In this document: piece by piece, positions 17,099 to 25,652 of the stretch
Layout of the letters: the number at the start of each line of letters is the position of its first letter
How positions within the stretch are numbered: position 1 is the stretch's first letter
Source: Stenotrophomonas_A sp035629025
Lineage (GTDB): Bacteria > Pseudomonadota > Gammaproteobacteria > Xanthomonadales > Xanthomonadaceae
Reading direction: 5' to 3'
Length of the DNA stretch: 64,000 nt
NCBI GenBank assembly: GCA_035629025.1
Contig: DASPIU010000020.1
Span: forward strand, 1-64,000
Program-made: the position numbers and the translations under genes
The notes under the pieces: generated by a model
Told to the model about the DNA's origin: nothing
What the model saw: the letters and a program-made list of their open reading frames with translations, nothing else
Databases searched by the model: none

Positions 17099-17884
17099 TC
17101 AGACGTTCGTGTTGAGGTAGCCGAGCATCGAGTCGGTGGTGGAGATCGCCTTGGCGTTCATCTCGTAGGCGCGCTGGGTCTCGATCATGCTGACCAGCTC
17201 CTCGACCACGTTGACGTTGCTGCCTTCGAGCGCGCCCTGCACCGTGGTGCCCAGGCCATTGAGGCCGGGCGTGCCGTTCTGCGCCGGGCCCGAGGCGGTG
17301 GTCTCGACGTATAGGTTCTCGCCCTTGGCCTGCAGGCCGGCGGGGTTGATGAAGTCGGTGAGGGTCAGCGAGCCGACTTCGAGCACGCCAGTCTGGCCGG
17401 CGACCTGCACGGTCACGGTGCCATCGGTGCCGATGGTCAGCGACTCGGCGCCTTCCGGAATCTGGATGCCTGGCTGCACCGGGTAGCCGCTGTTGGTCAC
17501 CAGCTGGCCCTGGTCATTGATCTGGAAACCGCCATCGCGGGTATAGGCCGAAGTGCCGTCGGGCATCTGCACTTCAAAGAAGCCGCGGCCGTTGACCATC
17601 ACGTCCAGCGCGCGCTCGGTCTGCTGCTGGCTGCCCTGCTCGAAGGCCTTGGAGGTGGAGACCACGCGCACGCCGGTACCCAGTTGCAGGCCGGAGGGCA
17701 GGTTGGTCTGTGCCGAGGTGGCGCCGCCGGGCTGGCGGACCTGTTGGTACAGCAGGTCCTCGAAGCTGGCGCGGTCGCGCTTGAAGCCGGTGGTATTGGT
17801 GTTGGCCAGGTTGTTGGAGATGACCGACATGCGCGTCTGTTGCGCATCCAGTCCGGTCTTGGCGACCCACAAAGCCTGATTCAT
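17099..17884 (-). CDS. flgG: Flagellar distal rod protein FlgG
   Basis: A 261-residue FlgG of typical length. The N-terminal signature (ALWVAKTGLDAQQTRMSVIS, NLANTNTTGFKRDRASFEDL) and C-terminus (SNVNVVEELVSMIETQRAYE) are diagnostic of the distal rod. A possible RpoN promoter lies about 50 bp upstream, in the gap after flgF. Confidence 0.96.
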   Translation of the reverse strand: MNQALWVAKTGLDAQQTRMSVISNNLANTNTTGFKRDRASFEDLLYQQVRQPGGATSAQTNLPSGLQLGTGVRVVSTSKAFEQGSQQQTERALDVMVNGRGFFEVQMPDGTSAYTRDGGFQINDQGQLVTNSGYPVQPGIQIPEGAESLTIGTDGTVTVQVAGQTGVLEVGSLTLTDFINPAGLQAKGENLYVETTASGPAQNGTPGLNGLGTTVQGALEGSNVNVVEELVSMIETQRAYEMNAKAISTTDSMLGYLNTNV

Positions 17885-17935
17885 TGCCGATTCCTCGTTT
17901 GGCGCCGGCCTGCTGGCCGTCCACGCCGGGGGTGA

Positions 17936-17951
17936 TGCATGCCGCGTGCCA
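17936..17951 (-). promoter_or_regulatory. Possible internal RpoN promoter before flgG
   Basis: The minus strand reads TGGCAC-N5-ATGCA with GG and GC correctly spaced by 10 bases. One base (A for T before GC) departs from the usual TTGCA. It falls in the largest gap between rod genes and would start transcription near 17925, about 40 nt before flgG. Less certain than the flgB, flgA and fliD sites. Confidence 0.5.
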
Positions 17952-17990
17952 GAACCGCGCCGGAATGCCGGCGGTGGCCGCGGCCGCGGC

Positions 17991-18740
17991 TTAGCCGCTC
18001 AGTTTCAGCAGGGTGTTGGAGGCCTGCGCGTTCTCGTCGCCGTGGTGGATCACCTTGACCTGCATCTCGAACTGCCGCTGCAGCTGGATCATCTGCACCA
18101 GTGCGCCGGCGGCATCGACATTGCTGCCTTCCAGCGAACCGCTGTTGACCGACTTGCCTTCGGCCTGGGCGAAGGGCTGGGTCGGATCGTTGTTGCGCAT
18201 CAGCCCGTCCAGGCCACGGCTCAGGCGCGAGGCCGGCGCCTGCACCACGCGCATGCGCCCGACGATGGCCTGGGTCGCCGCGCTTTCGCCCAGCGGAGTG
18301 ATCGACACCGTGCCGTCGCTGCCGATTTCCAGCGACTGGTGCGGCGGGATCACCATCGGGTTGCCGTTGTCATCGAGCACCGCGCGGCCGCTGGCGGTGA
18401 CCAGCTGCCCGTTCGGCGTCAGCGACAGCTCGCCGCCACGCGTATACGCCTGGCTGCCATCGGCCGCCTGCACCGCCAGCCATGCATCGGGCTGCAGCGA
18501 GACATCCAGCGGATTGCCGGTGACCTTCTGCGAACCGACGCTGGCATCGAAGCCCTGGTCGATATGCATCGCATTGACCCGCGAGGCAAAGCCATCGCCC
18601 CGGATCGGCATCGCCTGCGTATTGGCCAGCGCGGCCTTGAAGCCGTTGGTATCGACGTTGGCCAGATTCTGCGACACCGTGCCCTGCGCCTGCAGCGAGG
18701 CACGCGCACCGGTCATCGCAACGTAGAGGGCTTTATCCAT
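17991..18740 (-). CDS. flgF: Flagellar proximal rod protein FlgF
   Basis: A 249-residue FlgF. The N-terminus (DKALYVAMTGARASLQAQ, NLANVDTNGFKAAL) and C-terminus (SLEGSNVDAAGALVQMIQLQ) place it in the rod protein family. Order between flgE and flgG supports FlgF. A repeat-rich 130-bp gap separates it from flgE. Confidence 0.94.
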   Translation of the reverse strand: MDKALYVAMTGARASLQAQGTVSQNLANVDTNGFKAALANTQAMPIRGDGFASRVNAMHIDQGFDASVGSQKVTGNPLDVSLQPDAWLAVQAADGSQAYTRGGELSLTPNGQLVTASGRAVLDDNGNPMVIPPHQSLEIGSDGTVSITPLGESAATQAIVGRMRVVQAPASRLSRGLDGLMRNNDPTQPFAQAEGKSVNSGSLEGSNVDAAGALVQMIQLQRQFEMQVKVIHHGDENAQASNTLLKLSG

Positions 18741-18753
18741 GGGGCGGGGAACC

Positions 18754-18862
18754 GGGAATGGGGAATGGAGAATGGGAAAAGCGGAGCAGGAAGCGAAGCC
18801 GGCAAATCATCAGCGCACGTGAAGCGGCTCTAACGATTCCCCATTCCCCATTCCCCACTCCC
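18754..18862. repeat. GGGGAATGGGGAAT inverted repeat inside the flg operon
   Basis: One arm GGGAATGGGGAATGGAGAAT (18754-18773) and a complementary arm GATTCCCCATTCCCCATTCC (18835-18854) enclose about 60 bp. Such G/A-rich intergenic repeats are frequent in xanthomonads (family knowledge). It fills the flgE-flgF gap and would be transcribed within the operon. Confidence 0.75.
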
Positions 18863-18870
18863 GACCATCA

Positions 18871-20094
18871 TCAACGAATGTTGATGATGGTCTGCGTGAC
18901 CTGGTCCTGCGTGGAAATCATCTGCGCATTGGCCTGGAAGTTGCGCTGGGCCACGATCATGTTCACCAGCTGCTCGGTGAGGTCCACGGTGGAGGATTCC
19001 AGCGAGCCGGCTTCGATCTGGCCGAAATCGGAGGTGTCCGGTGCGCCGGTGCGCGGGGTGCCGGAGGCGTAGCTTTCGGCCCACATCGTGTTGCCCTGTT
19101 GCTGCAGGCCCTGCGGGTTGGTGAAGGTGGTCAGGGCAACCTGGCCCAGGGCCTTGTCGGCACCGTTGGAATAGCGGGCGAAGACCACGCCGCTGGTGTC
19201 GATGCTGATCTCGTTGAGCTTGCCGCTGGCATAGCCGTCCTGGCGGGTGTCGCGCAGGGCGAAGGACTCGCCGTACTGGGTCGAGCCGCTCACGTCCAGG
19301 GACATGTTCAGCACGCCGGCGCCAGTGCTCGGCGTGTACGGGTCCATCGCGATCACGCCGTTGGCCGGCGTGGTCAGCGCGCCGCTGTCGGAGAACTGCA
19401 GTGTGGTCGGGGTGCCGACCTGGCTGCCATCCACATAGTTGTACACCTGCCACTCGTTGGCATTGGCGGTCTTGACGAAGTACGAGGTCTGGGTGTGGCT
19501 CACGCCCAGCGAGTCGTACACGTTGATGCCGCCGGTGGAATGGTTGTAGGTGTTGGAATCGGCCGGGTCGAAGGGCGTCAGCGTCGGCTGCTCGGCGTTG
19601 CCGGGCAGGGTGAAGGCGAGGTTGACCGTGGTGGTCTGGCTCGGCGGGCTGTCGGTGGTGAGCAGCTGCAGATCGGTCAGGCGGCCGACGTCGAAACCAT
19701 CGCCGTTGGCATTGGGCGCATACACCTGCAGGCGCGCGCCTTCGGGGTTGATCACATAGCCGTTGGCGTCGGGCTGGAAGTTGCCGGCGCGCGTGTACAG
19801 GCGCTCGCCGTTCATCGACATGGTGAAGAAGCCTTCGCCGGAAATCGCCAGGTCCAGGCTGCGCCCGGTCGGGTCCAGGTTGCCCTGTGAGAACTGCTGG
19901 GCGACGTTGCTCACCCGCACGCCGGAGCCGACCGCGTTGCGGGCCAGGCCGTAGGCGGTGCTCTGGAACATGTCGGCGAACTCGGCGCGCGACTCCTTGA
20001 AGCCGGTCGTGTTGACGTTGGCGATGTTGTTGGAAGTGACGTTGAGGTCGGCGTTGGCGGCGTTGATGCCGGACAGCGAAGTATTGAAGCCCAT
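18871..20094 (-). CDS. flgE: Flagellar hook protein FlgE
   Basis: A 407-residue hook subunit. The N-terminus (GFNTSLSGINAANADLNVTS, NNIANVNTTGFKESRAEFAD) and C-terminus (SLESSTVDLTEQLVNMIVAQ) are canonical. Exported subunits polymerise under the FlgD cap to form the universal joint. Start ATG at 20094, 28 bp after flgD. Confidence 0.96.
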   Translation of the reverse strand: MGFNTSLSGINAANADLNVTSNNIANVNTTGFKESRAEFADMFQSTAYGLARNAVGSGVRVSNVAQQFSQGNLDPTGRSLDLAISGEGFFTMSMNGERLYTRAGNFQPDANGYVINPEGARLQVYAPNANGDGFDVGRLTDLQLLTTDSPPSQTTTVNLAFTLPGNAEQPTLTPFDPADSNTYNHSTGGINVYDSLGVSHTQTSYFVKTANANEWQVYNYVDGSQVGTPTTLQFSDSGALTTPANGVIAMDPYTPSTGAGVLNMSLDVSGSTQYGESFALRDTRQDGYASGKLNEISIDTSGVVFARYSNGADKALGQVALTTFTNPQGLQQQGNTMWAESYASGTPRTGAPDTSDFGQIEAGSLESSTVDLTEQLVNMIVAQRNFQANAQMISTQDQVTQTIINIR

Positions 20095-20122
20095 GGGAAC
20101 TCCTGGTTGCGCGGATGCCGGC

Positions 20123-20788
20123 TCAGCTGACGCGGAGCACGTAGTCGATGGGGGCGGTGCCCAGCCCCTTGAGGTTGAGGTACAGGCCGTCGGAACCGAC
20201 GGTCACGCTTTCCACCGGTGCCTGCACGTAGGTGGACAGCTTGCTGTCGGTGCCGCTGGTGTCGGTGTGGGTGGCGGTGATGGCATAGGTGCCGGCGGCC
20301 ATGCGGTTGCCGTTGGCGTCGGTGCCGTCCCATTCAAAGGCCACTTCGCCGCTGGCATCGGCCTGCACGCTGATGGTCTTGACCTTCTGCCCGTTGGCGT
20401 CGGTGATGTCGAAGTTGACGGTGCCGGCGCTGGGCGCGGCGACCACGCCGCTGACAGTGCCGGTGTCTTCCAGGGCCAGCTTGGCCGAGGGCACGAGCAC
20501 TTCGTGGCCGACCAGCTGCGCGCCGCGCAGGACCTGGTCGCTGCTCAGCGCGCCGGCAAAACCGTTGACCGTGGTGTTGAGGTCGCCGATGCCCTGCACC
20601 GTGGAGAACTGCGCAAGCTGGCCGAGGAACTCGCTGTTCTCCATCGGCTTGAGCGGGTCCTGGTGCTGCAGCTGTTCGGTCATCAGGCGCAGGAAGTCGG
20701 CCTGGCCCAGGGATTCTTCCTTCTTCGGCGTGCTGCTCTGGTTGGTCAGCCCGAGGGACGTGTAGATGTCGCTGGCAATCGTGCTCAT
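20123..20788 (-). CDS. flgD: Flagellar hook cap / assembly protein FlgD
   Basis: A 221-residue FlgD scaffold for hook assembly. The N-terminal signature (GQADFLRLMTEQLQHQDPLK, PMENSEFLGQLAQFSTVQG) is diagnostic. The C-terminal half (about 100-220) has the FlgD Ig-like/Tudor-like region (AAPSAGTVNFDITDANGQKV). It lies between flgC and flgE. Confidence 0.95.
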   Translation of the reverse strand: MSTIASDIYTSLGLTNQSSTPKKEESLGQADFLRLMTEQLQHQDPLKPMENSEFLGQLAQFSTVQGIGDLNTTVNGFAGALSSDQVLRGAQLVGHEVLVPSAKLALEDTGTVSGVVAAPSAGTVNFDITDANGQKVKTISVQADASGEVAFEWDGTDANGNRMAAGTYAITATHTDTSGTDSKLSTYVQAPVESVTVGSDGLYLNLKGLGTAPIDYVLRVS

Positions 20789-20837
20789 GGTGGATATCCG
20801 GAGGCGCCAGGGCGCGGGGAGGGGTCAGCGACGGAGG

Positions 20838-21245
20838 TCAGCGACCGAGGGTAAGGGTGGCCAGCGCCAGTTCCTTGGCGGTGTTGAGCATTTCGACCCC
20901 GGCCTGGTAATTGCGCGAGGCCGAGATCAGGTTGACCATCTGCGCAACCGGGTCCACATCCGGCGAGTAGACGTAGCCATCGGCGTCGGCCAGCGGATGG
21001 CCGGGTTCGTAGCGCTTGATCGGCGGTGCGTTGGTGGTGGTGATTTCCTTGACCTTGACCCCGGTCAGGCTCGGGTCCTGCGCGTTGGGGCTGGCCTGGA
21101 AGATCGGCTCCAGCGGCTTGTAGGCCGCTTCGGCCGAGCCGGCCACCGAGTCGGCATTGGCCAGGTTGGAGGCAATGGTGCTCATGCGCACCGACTGGGC
21201 CTGCAGGGCCGAGCCGGCGACATCGAAGATGGGCAGGTTGCTCAT
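20838..21245 (-). CDS. flgC: Flagellar basal-body rod protein FlgC
   Basis: A 135-residue proximal rod protein of normal length. The N-terminus (SNLPIFDVAGSALQAQSVRM) and C-terminus (NLISASRNYQAGVEMLNTAK) match FlgC. The frame is open far upstream through flgB, but the ATG at 21245, two bases after the flgB stop, gives the family N-terminus. Confidence 0.95.
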   Translation of the reverse strand: MSNLPIFDVAGSALQAQSVRMSTIASNLANADSVAGSAEAAYKPLEPIFQASPNAQDPSLTGVKVKEITTTNAPPIKRYEPGHPLADADGYVYSPDVDPVAQMVNLISASRNYQAGVEMLNTAKELALATLTLGR

Positions 21246-21247
21246 GC

Positions 21248-21658
21248 TCAGGAGCCCGTGATCGCGGTCAGCATGTTCTTGACCTTGGATTCGATGAAGC
21301 TGAGAGAGGCGCGGTATTCGAGCGCGGCGCGGCCGTAGGCGGCGCGTTCGGCATCCGGGTCGACGGTGTTGCCGTCGAGGCTGGGCTGGTTGGCCTGGCG
21401 CGTGATCTGGAAAGGATTGAGGCCGGCGAGCTGGCCGCTGCCGATGTGGCCTTCGGCGGTGGTGGCGATGCCGGGGCTGGCGATGCCTTCGCGCGCGGCG
21501 CCGGCGGCGCTCAGGGCGGCGTTGAAGTCCAGGTCCTGGGCCTTGTAGCCGGGCGTATCGGCATTGCTGAGGTTGCTGGCGATGAGCTGCATGCGCTGCT
21601 CGCGCAGCGGCAGGGCATCGGCATGCACTCCCAGGTAGGACGCGATCGGATTGGACAC
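21248..21658 (-). CDS. flgB: Flagellar basal-body rod protein FlgB
   Basis: A 136-residue FlgB when read from the GTG at 21658, which has GGAG about eight bases upstream and yields the conserved beginning SNPIASYLGVHADALPLREQ. An in-frame ATG at 21697 would place the start inside the RpoN promoter, so it is rejected. Core NLSNADTPGYKAQDLDF is typical. First gene of flgBCDEFGHIJKL. Confidence 0.93.
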   Translation of the reverse strand: MSNPIASYLGVHADALPLREQRMQLIASNLSNADTPGYKAQDLDFNAALSAAGAAREGIASPGIATTAEGHIGSGQLAGLNPFQITRQANQPSLDGNTVDPDAERAAYGRAALEYRASLSFIESKVKNMLTAITGS

Positions 21659-21692
21659 TGCCTTGCTCCGGCGGGTTCGATGCCGGGGTAGA

Positions 21693-21708
21693 GGCAAGGT
21701 TTGTGCCA
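21693..21708 (-). promoter_or_regulatory. flgBp: RpoN promoter of the flgB operon
   Basis: The minus strand reads TGGCAC-N5-TTGCC, matching the sigma-54 consensus with exact -24/-12 spacing. The predicted transcript starts near 21683, about 25 nt before the flgB GTG. This places hook-basal-body genes in the RpoN-dependent tier, as known for Xanthomonas and Pseudomonas. Confidence 0.87.
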
Positions 21709-21760
21709 GAAGGCTGCTCGAGCCGCCGGGGATGCCGATTGGGGATGCCGAGGGGGCGTT

Positions 21761-21835
21761 GTAGGAGCGGCTTCAGCCGCGACCGCAATCTGGCAGATCG
21801 CGACCCCGCTCGGTCGGGGCTGAAGCCCCTCCTAC
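21761..21835. repeat. REP pair between flgB and cheV
   Basis: GTAGGAGCGGCTTCAGCCGC at 21761-21780 faces GGGGCTGAAGCCCCTCCTAC at 21816-21835. Each is a REP palindrome with the GTAG head. The pair lies between the flgB promoter and the cheV stop. Confidence 0.85.
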
Positions 21836-21868
21836 AAGGTCGCAGCGGCCTGCGGGTGATCGGCGGGA

Positions 21869-22807
21869 TTACGCCGCCGCCACGTCCCGCAGCCGCTCCA
21901 GCACATACTCGGCCAACTCATGCGCGCTGTACTTGGCGACGAAGGCGTTGGCGCCGACCTGCTCGACCATGGCGTTGTTGAACACGCCCGACAGCGAGGT
22001 GTGCAGCAGCACGTACAGGCCGGACAGGCCTGGGTTGCGCCGGATTTCCGTCGTCAGGGTATAGCCATCCATGGCTGGCATCTCGATGTCGGAGATGACC
22101 ATGGCGTAGCGCTCGGCTGGATCTTCGCCGCCGGCCAGCACCTGCAAGAGGTGGTCCAATGCTTGGCGGCCATCGGAGAGCAGGGTCGCGCCGACGCCGA
22201 GCTGGTCGAGCACACTGCGGATTTGCTGGCGGGCCACGCGCGAATCATCGACCACCAGCACCTGCAGGGGGCGCTCGCTTTCCAGGGCCATGGCCGGGTC
22301 GAGATGGATGTCGGTCTCGATCTGGGCAATGTCGGCAAGCACGCTTTCCACGTCGATCACCTGGATCAGCTCGCCCTGAAAGCGCGTCACCGCGGTCAGA
22401 TACGTGGCCTCGGCGCCCAGTTCCGGCGGCGGATGGATGTCTTCGACGGCGATGTTGACGATGCGCTCGACGCCGCTGACCAGAAAGCCCTGCACCGAGC
22501 GGTTGAACTCGGCCACGACCAGGTAGGCCGGCGCATCCTCGCTGCCGGGCGCGCGCTCGGGGTGGCCGATGGCCACGCCCAGGTCGAGCACCGGCACCGA
22601 GCGCCCGCGCACGTCGGCCACGCCGGCGAACTCGTGGGGCAGGCCCGGCACCTGGAACAGCTCCGGCCGCCGCAGCACTTCCTGCACCTTGAATACATTC
22701 ACGCCAAAAAGCTGACGTCCACCGAGCCGGAACAGCAGCAGCGCGAGACGATTGTGACCAGCCAGCCGGGTGCGCTGGTCGATGCGATTGAGCAGGTCGT
22801 GGGGCAT
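21869..22807 (-). CDS. cheV: Chemotaxis coupling protein CheV (CheW-receiver)
   Basis: A 312-residue CheV. The CheW-like domain (about 20-165) has GVNVFKVQEVL and FAGVADVRGRSVPVLDL, coupling receptors to CheA. The receiver domain (about 180-305) has VLVVDDSR, the phospho-acceptor Asp in VISDIEMPAMDG and a conserved Lys in FVAKYSAHEL. Phosphorylation is thought to tune adaptation. It is divergent from flgA, as in Pseudomonas, and has its own sigma-28-like promoter. Confidence 0.95.
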   Translation of the reverse strand: MPHDLLNRIDQRTRLAGHNRLALLLFRLGGRQLFGVNVFKVQEVLRRPELFQVPGLPHEFAGVADVRGRSVPVLDLGVAIGHPERAPGSEDAPAYLVVAEFNRSVQGFLVSGVERIVNIAVEDIHPPPELGAEATYLTAVTRFQGELIQVIDVESVLADIAQIETDIHLDPAMALESERPLQVLVVDDSRVARQQIRSVLDQLGVGATLLSDGRQALDHLLQVLAGGEDPAERYAMVISDIEMPAMDGYTLTTEIRRNPGLSGLYVLLHTSLSGVFNNAMVEQVGANAFVAKYSAHELAEYVLERLRDVAAA

Positions 22808-22814
22808 GGGGGAG

Positions 22815-22841
22815 ATATCGGTTGGGCCGCAGGGAACTTGA
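22815..22841 (-). promoter_or_regulatory. Sigma-28-like promoter of cheV
   Basis: The minus strand carries TCAAGTTC-N11-ACCGATAT, matching the FliA consensus in 12-13 of 16 positions with exact spacing, just upstream of the cheV start at 22807. Because the predicted start of transcription almost coincides with the start codon, the leader would be extremely short. Confidence 0.65.
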
Positions 22842-22863
22842 GGGAGCGGGGACCCGGCCCTCC

Positions 22864-22880
22864 CGGCACACCTCTTGCAT
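22864..22880 (+). promoter_or_regulatory. flgAp: RpoN promoter of flgA
   Basis: CGGCAC-N5-TTGCAT with GG (22865-22866) and GC (22877-22878) spaced by 10 bases. Predicted start near 22890, 25 nt before the flgA ATG. Nearly identical to the fliD site on the other strand. Confidence 0.85.
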
Positions 22881-22914
22881 CAAGCCGGCCGAACTCTGTG
22901 CAACGAGGCACGCC

Positions 22915-23577
22915 ATGCGTACGCGCCATCTCCGCCTTCTCCTTATCTTGCTGGCCCTCGCGCCCGCAGCGGCCATGGCCGATGGCTTCCAGCCGGTGGA
23001 AAGCATCCGCGCGGCGGCGATCGCGGCGCTGGGCGTGGACGCGGCCGATGCCGAGACCACGCTGGACCCGGGCCTGCGCATGCCGGCCTGCCCGGTGCCG
23101 CTGCAAGGCCAGCCCGGCAGCGGCAGCACCGTGGAGGTGGGCTGCCCGCAGCCGGCCGGCTGGCGGCTGTTCGTGCCGGTGAAGGTGCGGCGCAGCCAGA
23201 ATGTGCTGGTGCTCAACCGCGGCGTGGCCGCTGGAGAAACCATTGATGCAGCCGATATCAGCATCGAGCGGCGTGACGCGGCGCGCATCGTCGGCGCGCT
23301 GCTGGCCGAGCCGGGCGATGCGGTTGGCCGCAGTGCCCGCCGGCTGCTGCCGGCCGGCACCGTGCTGGCGGCCAATGACCTGGTCGCCCAGCGCCTGGTG
23401 CACCGTGGTGACACGGTGGCGTTGGTGGCGCGGCGCGACGGCCTGGAGGTGCGCATGAGCGGCCGGGCGCTGGGCGATGCCGGCCGCGACGAGCGCGTGT
23501 CGGTGGAAAACAGCTCCTCGCGCCGGGTGGTGCAGGGCGTGGTCGACGCCAGCGGCGCGGTCGTGGTCTCGCGCTGA
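22915..23577 (+). CDS. flgA: P-ring assembly chaperone FlgA
   Basis: A 220-residue periplasmic chaperone for FlgI. The signal peptide (about 1-24, LLLILLALAPAAAMA) and C-terminal SAF-like domain (NRGVAAGETIDAADISIERR; RLLPAGTVLAANDLVAQRLV) are characteristic. An open frame extends upstream to 22822, but the ATG at 22915 follows GAGG and starts at the signal peptide; the upstream part contains the RpoN promoter. Confidence 0.94.
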   Translation: MRTRHLRLLLILLALAPAAAMADGFQPVESIRAAAIAALGVDAADAETTLDPGLRMPACPVPLQGQPGSGSTVEVGCPQPAGWRLFVPVKVRRSQNVLVLNRGVAAGETIDAADISIERRDAARIVGALLAEPGDAVGRSARRLLPAGTVLAANDLVAQRLVHRGDTVALVARRDGLEVRMSGRALGDAGRDERVSVENSSSRRVVQGVVDASGAVVVSR

Positions 23578-23610
23578 CGGCCTGGTGTCAGGAAAAACCC
23601 GAATTCGCCC

Positions 23611-23637
23611 TAAAGTTCCCCCGCAGGCGGCCGTTAC
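23611..23637 (+). promoter_or_regulatory. flgMp: Sigma-28 promoter of flgM
   Basis: TAAAGTTC-N11-GCCGTTAC lies between flgA and flgM with exact FliA spacing. Predicted start near 23644, about 22 nt before flgM. It gives flgMN a late promoter in addition to read-through from flgA, a known arrangement for the anti-sigma factor. Confidence 0.87.
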
Positions 23638-23666
23638 CCCCTGCGAACCGTATGAGGAATACCACC

Positions 23667-23978
23667 ATGACCCAGAAGATCGAAGGTAGCCTGCCCGCCG
23701 GTGCGACCCTGCGAAGCGGCAGCGTGGCCAGCAAGATTTCCTCCGCCGGCGCCGATCGTTCGTCGCCCGTGGCCGCCGCCAATGCCACCGACAGCCTGCG
23801 CCTGACCGGCGAGGCCGCCGGCCTGCAGTCGCTGCAGAAGGAACTGTCCACCGCCCCGGCCATCGACCAGGGCCGCGTGCAGGCCGTGCGCGAGTCGCTG
23901 CAGAACGGCACCTACAAGATCGACCCGGACGCGATCGCCAGCCGCATGATCGAACTGGACCAGCAGCTCGGCGGATGA
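23667..23978 (+). CDS. flgM: Anti-sigma-28 factor FlgM
   Basis: A 103-residue FlgM. The N-terminal half is low-complexity and likely disordered. The C-terminal helices (DQGRVQAVRESLQNGTYKID, PDAIASRMIEL) form the FliA-binding region. It holds sigma-28 inactive until exported through the finished hook-basal body. The ATG at 23667 is chosen over an upstream ATG at 23652 because AGGAA precedes it and MTQKI is the usual beginning. It overlaps flgN (ATGA). Confidence 0.92.
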   Translation: MTQKIEGSLPAGATLRSGSVASKISSAGADRSSPVAAANATDSLRLTGEAAGLQSLQKELSTAPAIDQGRVQAVRESLQNGTYKIDPDAIASRMIELDQQLGG

Positions 23979-24310
23979 GCCCGATGAGCGATGCCCTGCA
24001 ACGGCTGGGCGACGCCCTGGCCGGTGAGCGCCAGGCCTTGATCGACCACGATGTCGAAGGCCTGATGCGCGCCACCCAGGACAAGATCGAGGCGCTGCGC
24101 GCGCTCGAACGCGAGGTGCCGCAAGGCGCCGAGGCGCGTCTGCGCGAACTGGCCGAGGCCAACCGTGCCAACGGCGCGCTGCTGGCGCGGCGCCGCCGCG
24201 AGGTCAACTGGGCCCTGCGCCACCTGGGCCGCACCGAAAGCGCGCCGGCCTACGATGCGCGCGGGCAGAGCGACAGCGTCCAGGCCAGCCGCAAGATCGC
24301 CGTGGCCTGA
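23975..24310 (+). CDS. flgN: Flagellar export chaperone FlgN
   Basis: A 111-residue, almost all-helical FlgN, the chaperone for FlgK and FlgL. Core features are DALAGERQALIDHDVEGLMR and LARRRREVNWALRHLG. The ATG at 23975 overlaps the flgM stop; a second in-frame ATG three codons on is also possible. Confidence 0.88.
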   Translation: MSPMSDALQRLGDALAGERQALIDHDVEGLMRATQDKIEALRALEREVPQGAEARLRELAEANRANGALLARRRREVNWALRHLGRTESAPAYDARGQSDSVQASRKIAVA

Positions 24311-24379
24311 GCCAGGCCCGGCACGCCCCAAGCCGCACAGGCGGGGTTCGACGTACTATGTGGCACCGCTCCGCGCCGT

Positions 24380-25609
24380 GTGCCTGCCGTGCCCGACAAA
24401 CTCTATTTCAATGCCGCGCTGCTGCCTTCGCAGGATGTCCTGCGCGCTTTCAGCGAGCGCATGCACGAAGGCCTGCTGCTGTTCCGTGGCGATGGCGAAC
24501 TGGTGTTCGCCAATGCCACCGCGCGCGCCAGCCTGTGCCGCAACCCGCATGACGGCACCACCTTCGCCGAGCGCATCGCCCAGGTGCTGCCGGGGGATGC
24601 GCTGGGCCAGGCGCGCGACCGCGGCAACTGGTCGGGCAGCCTGCCGGTCGGCGAGCGGGTGGTGATCGCGCACCTGTACCACCATGGTGCCGGTGGCACC
24701 GACTATTTCCTGGCGATGTTCCACAACATCGAAGGCCAGGAGGACTACGAGCGCGAGCTGGAGCAGCGCCATGCCGAGCTGCGCCAGGCCTACATGCGCC
24801 TGAACGGCGCGCAGGACAAGCTGCTGCAGTCGGAGAAGATGGCCTCGATCGGCCAGCTGGCGGCCGGCGTGGCGCACGAGATCAACAACCCGATCGGCTA
24901 CGTGCACTCCAACCTGGGCAGCCTGCAGGAATACCTGCGCAGCCTGTTCACCCTGATCGAGGCGTACGAGCGTGCACTGCGCGCGCCGGACCCGAAGGCG
25001 CTGATTCCCGAGATCGACGACATCCGCAAGCGCGCGGACATCGATTTCATTGCCGGTGACCTGCCGCAGTTGATGGCCGAGTCACGCGAGGGCATCGAGC
25101 GGGTGACGCGGATCGTGCGCGACCTGAAGGACTTCTCGTACTCGGACCGTTCCGAGTCGTGGAAGCTGGTGGACCTGCATGCGGGTCTGGAATCGACGAT
25201 CAACATCATCTGGAACGAGCTCAAGTACAAGGTGACGCTGGAGCGGCAGTATGGCGAGTTGCCGCTGGTCGAGTGCCTGCCCTCGGAGCTCAACCAGGTG
25301 TACATGAACCTGCTGCTCAATGCGGGCCAGGCGATCACCGAGCGCGGCAGCATCACGGTGAGCACGGGGCAGGAGGGCGAGCAGGTGTGGATCGAGTTCC
25401 GCGATACCGGACCGGGCATTCCGGCCGACCTGCAGCAGCGCATCTTCGATCCGTTCTTCACCACCAAGCCGGTGGGCAGCGGCACCGGCCTGGGCCTGTC
25501 GATTTCCTACGGCATCATCAACAAGCATCACGGCCGCATCGACGTGGACAGCGCGCCGGGGCAGGGCGCCGCGTTCCGGATCACGTTGCCGGTGCGGCAG
25601 CCCAAGTAA
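24380..25609 (+). CDS. ravS: PAS-domain sensor histidine kinase, RavS-like
   Basis: A 409-residue soluble kinase without membrane segments. A PAS-like domain (about 20-120, EGLLLFRGDGELVFANATAR) is followed by a coiled linker, a HisKA domain with the phospho-His in LAAGVAHEINNPIGY (about 167-181), and a HATPase domain (NLLLNAGQAI, DTGPGIP, GSGTGLGLSISYGI). The reading frame starts at a GTG (24380), with another GTG three codons later. Position right after flgN, and near a GGDEF-EAL-receiver protein, matches the xanthomonad RavS (regulates virulence and motility together with RavR). The symbol is by context and architecture, not by alignment. Confidence 0.8.
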   Translation: MPAVPDKLYFNAALLPSQDVLRAFSERMHEGLLLFRGDGELVFANATARASLCRNPHDGTTFAERIAQVLPGDALGQARDRGNWSGSLPVGERVVIAHLYHHGAGGTDYFLAMFHNIEGQEDYERELEQRHAELRQAYMRLNGAQDKLLQSEKMASIGQLAAGVAHEINNPIGYVHSNLGSLQEYLRSLFTLIEAYERALRAPDPKALIPEIDDIRKRADIDFIAGDLPQLMAESREGIERVTRIVRDLKDFSYSDRSESWKLVDLHAGLESTINIIWNELKYKVTLERQYGELPLVECLPSELNQVYMNLLLNAGQAITERGSITVSTGQEGEQVWIEFRDTGPGIPADLQQRIFDPFFTTKPVGSGTGLGLSISYGIINKHHGRIDVDSAPGQGAAFRITLPVRQPK

Positions 25610-25652
25610 CTTTGCGGGTTCGTTTACAGGCGGCTGCCAGGGGTTCCTGCGT

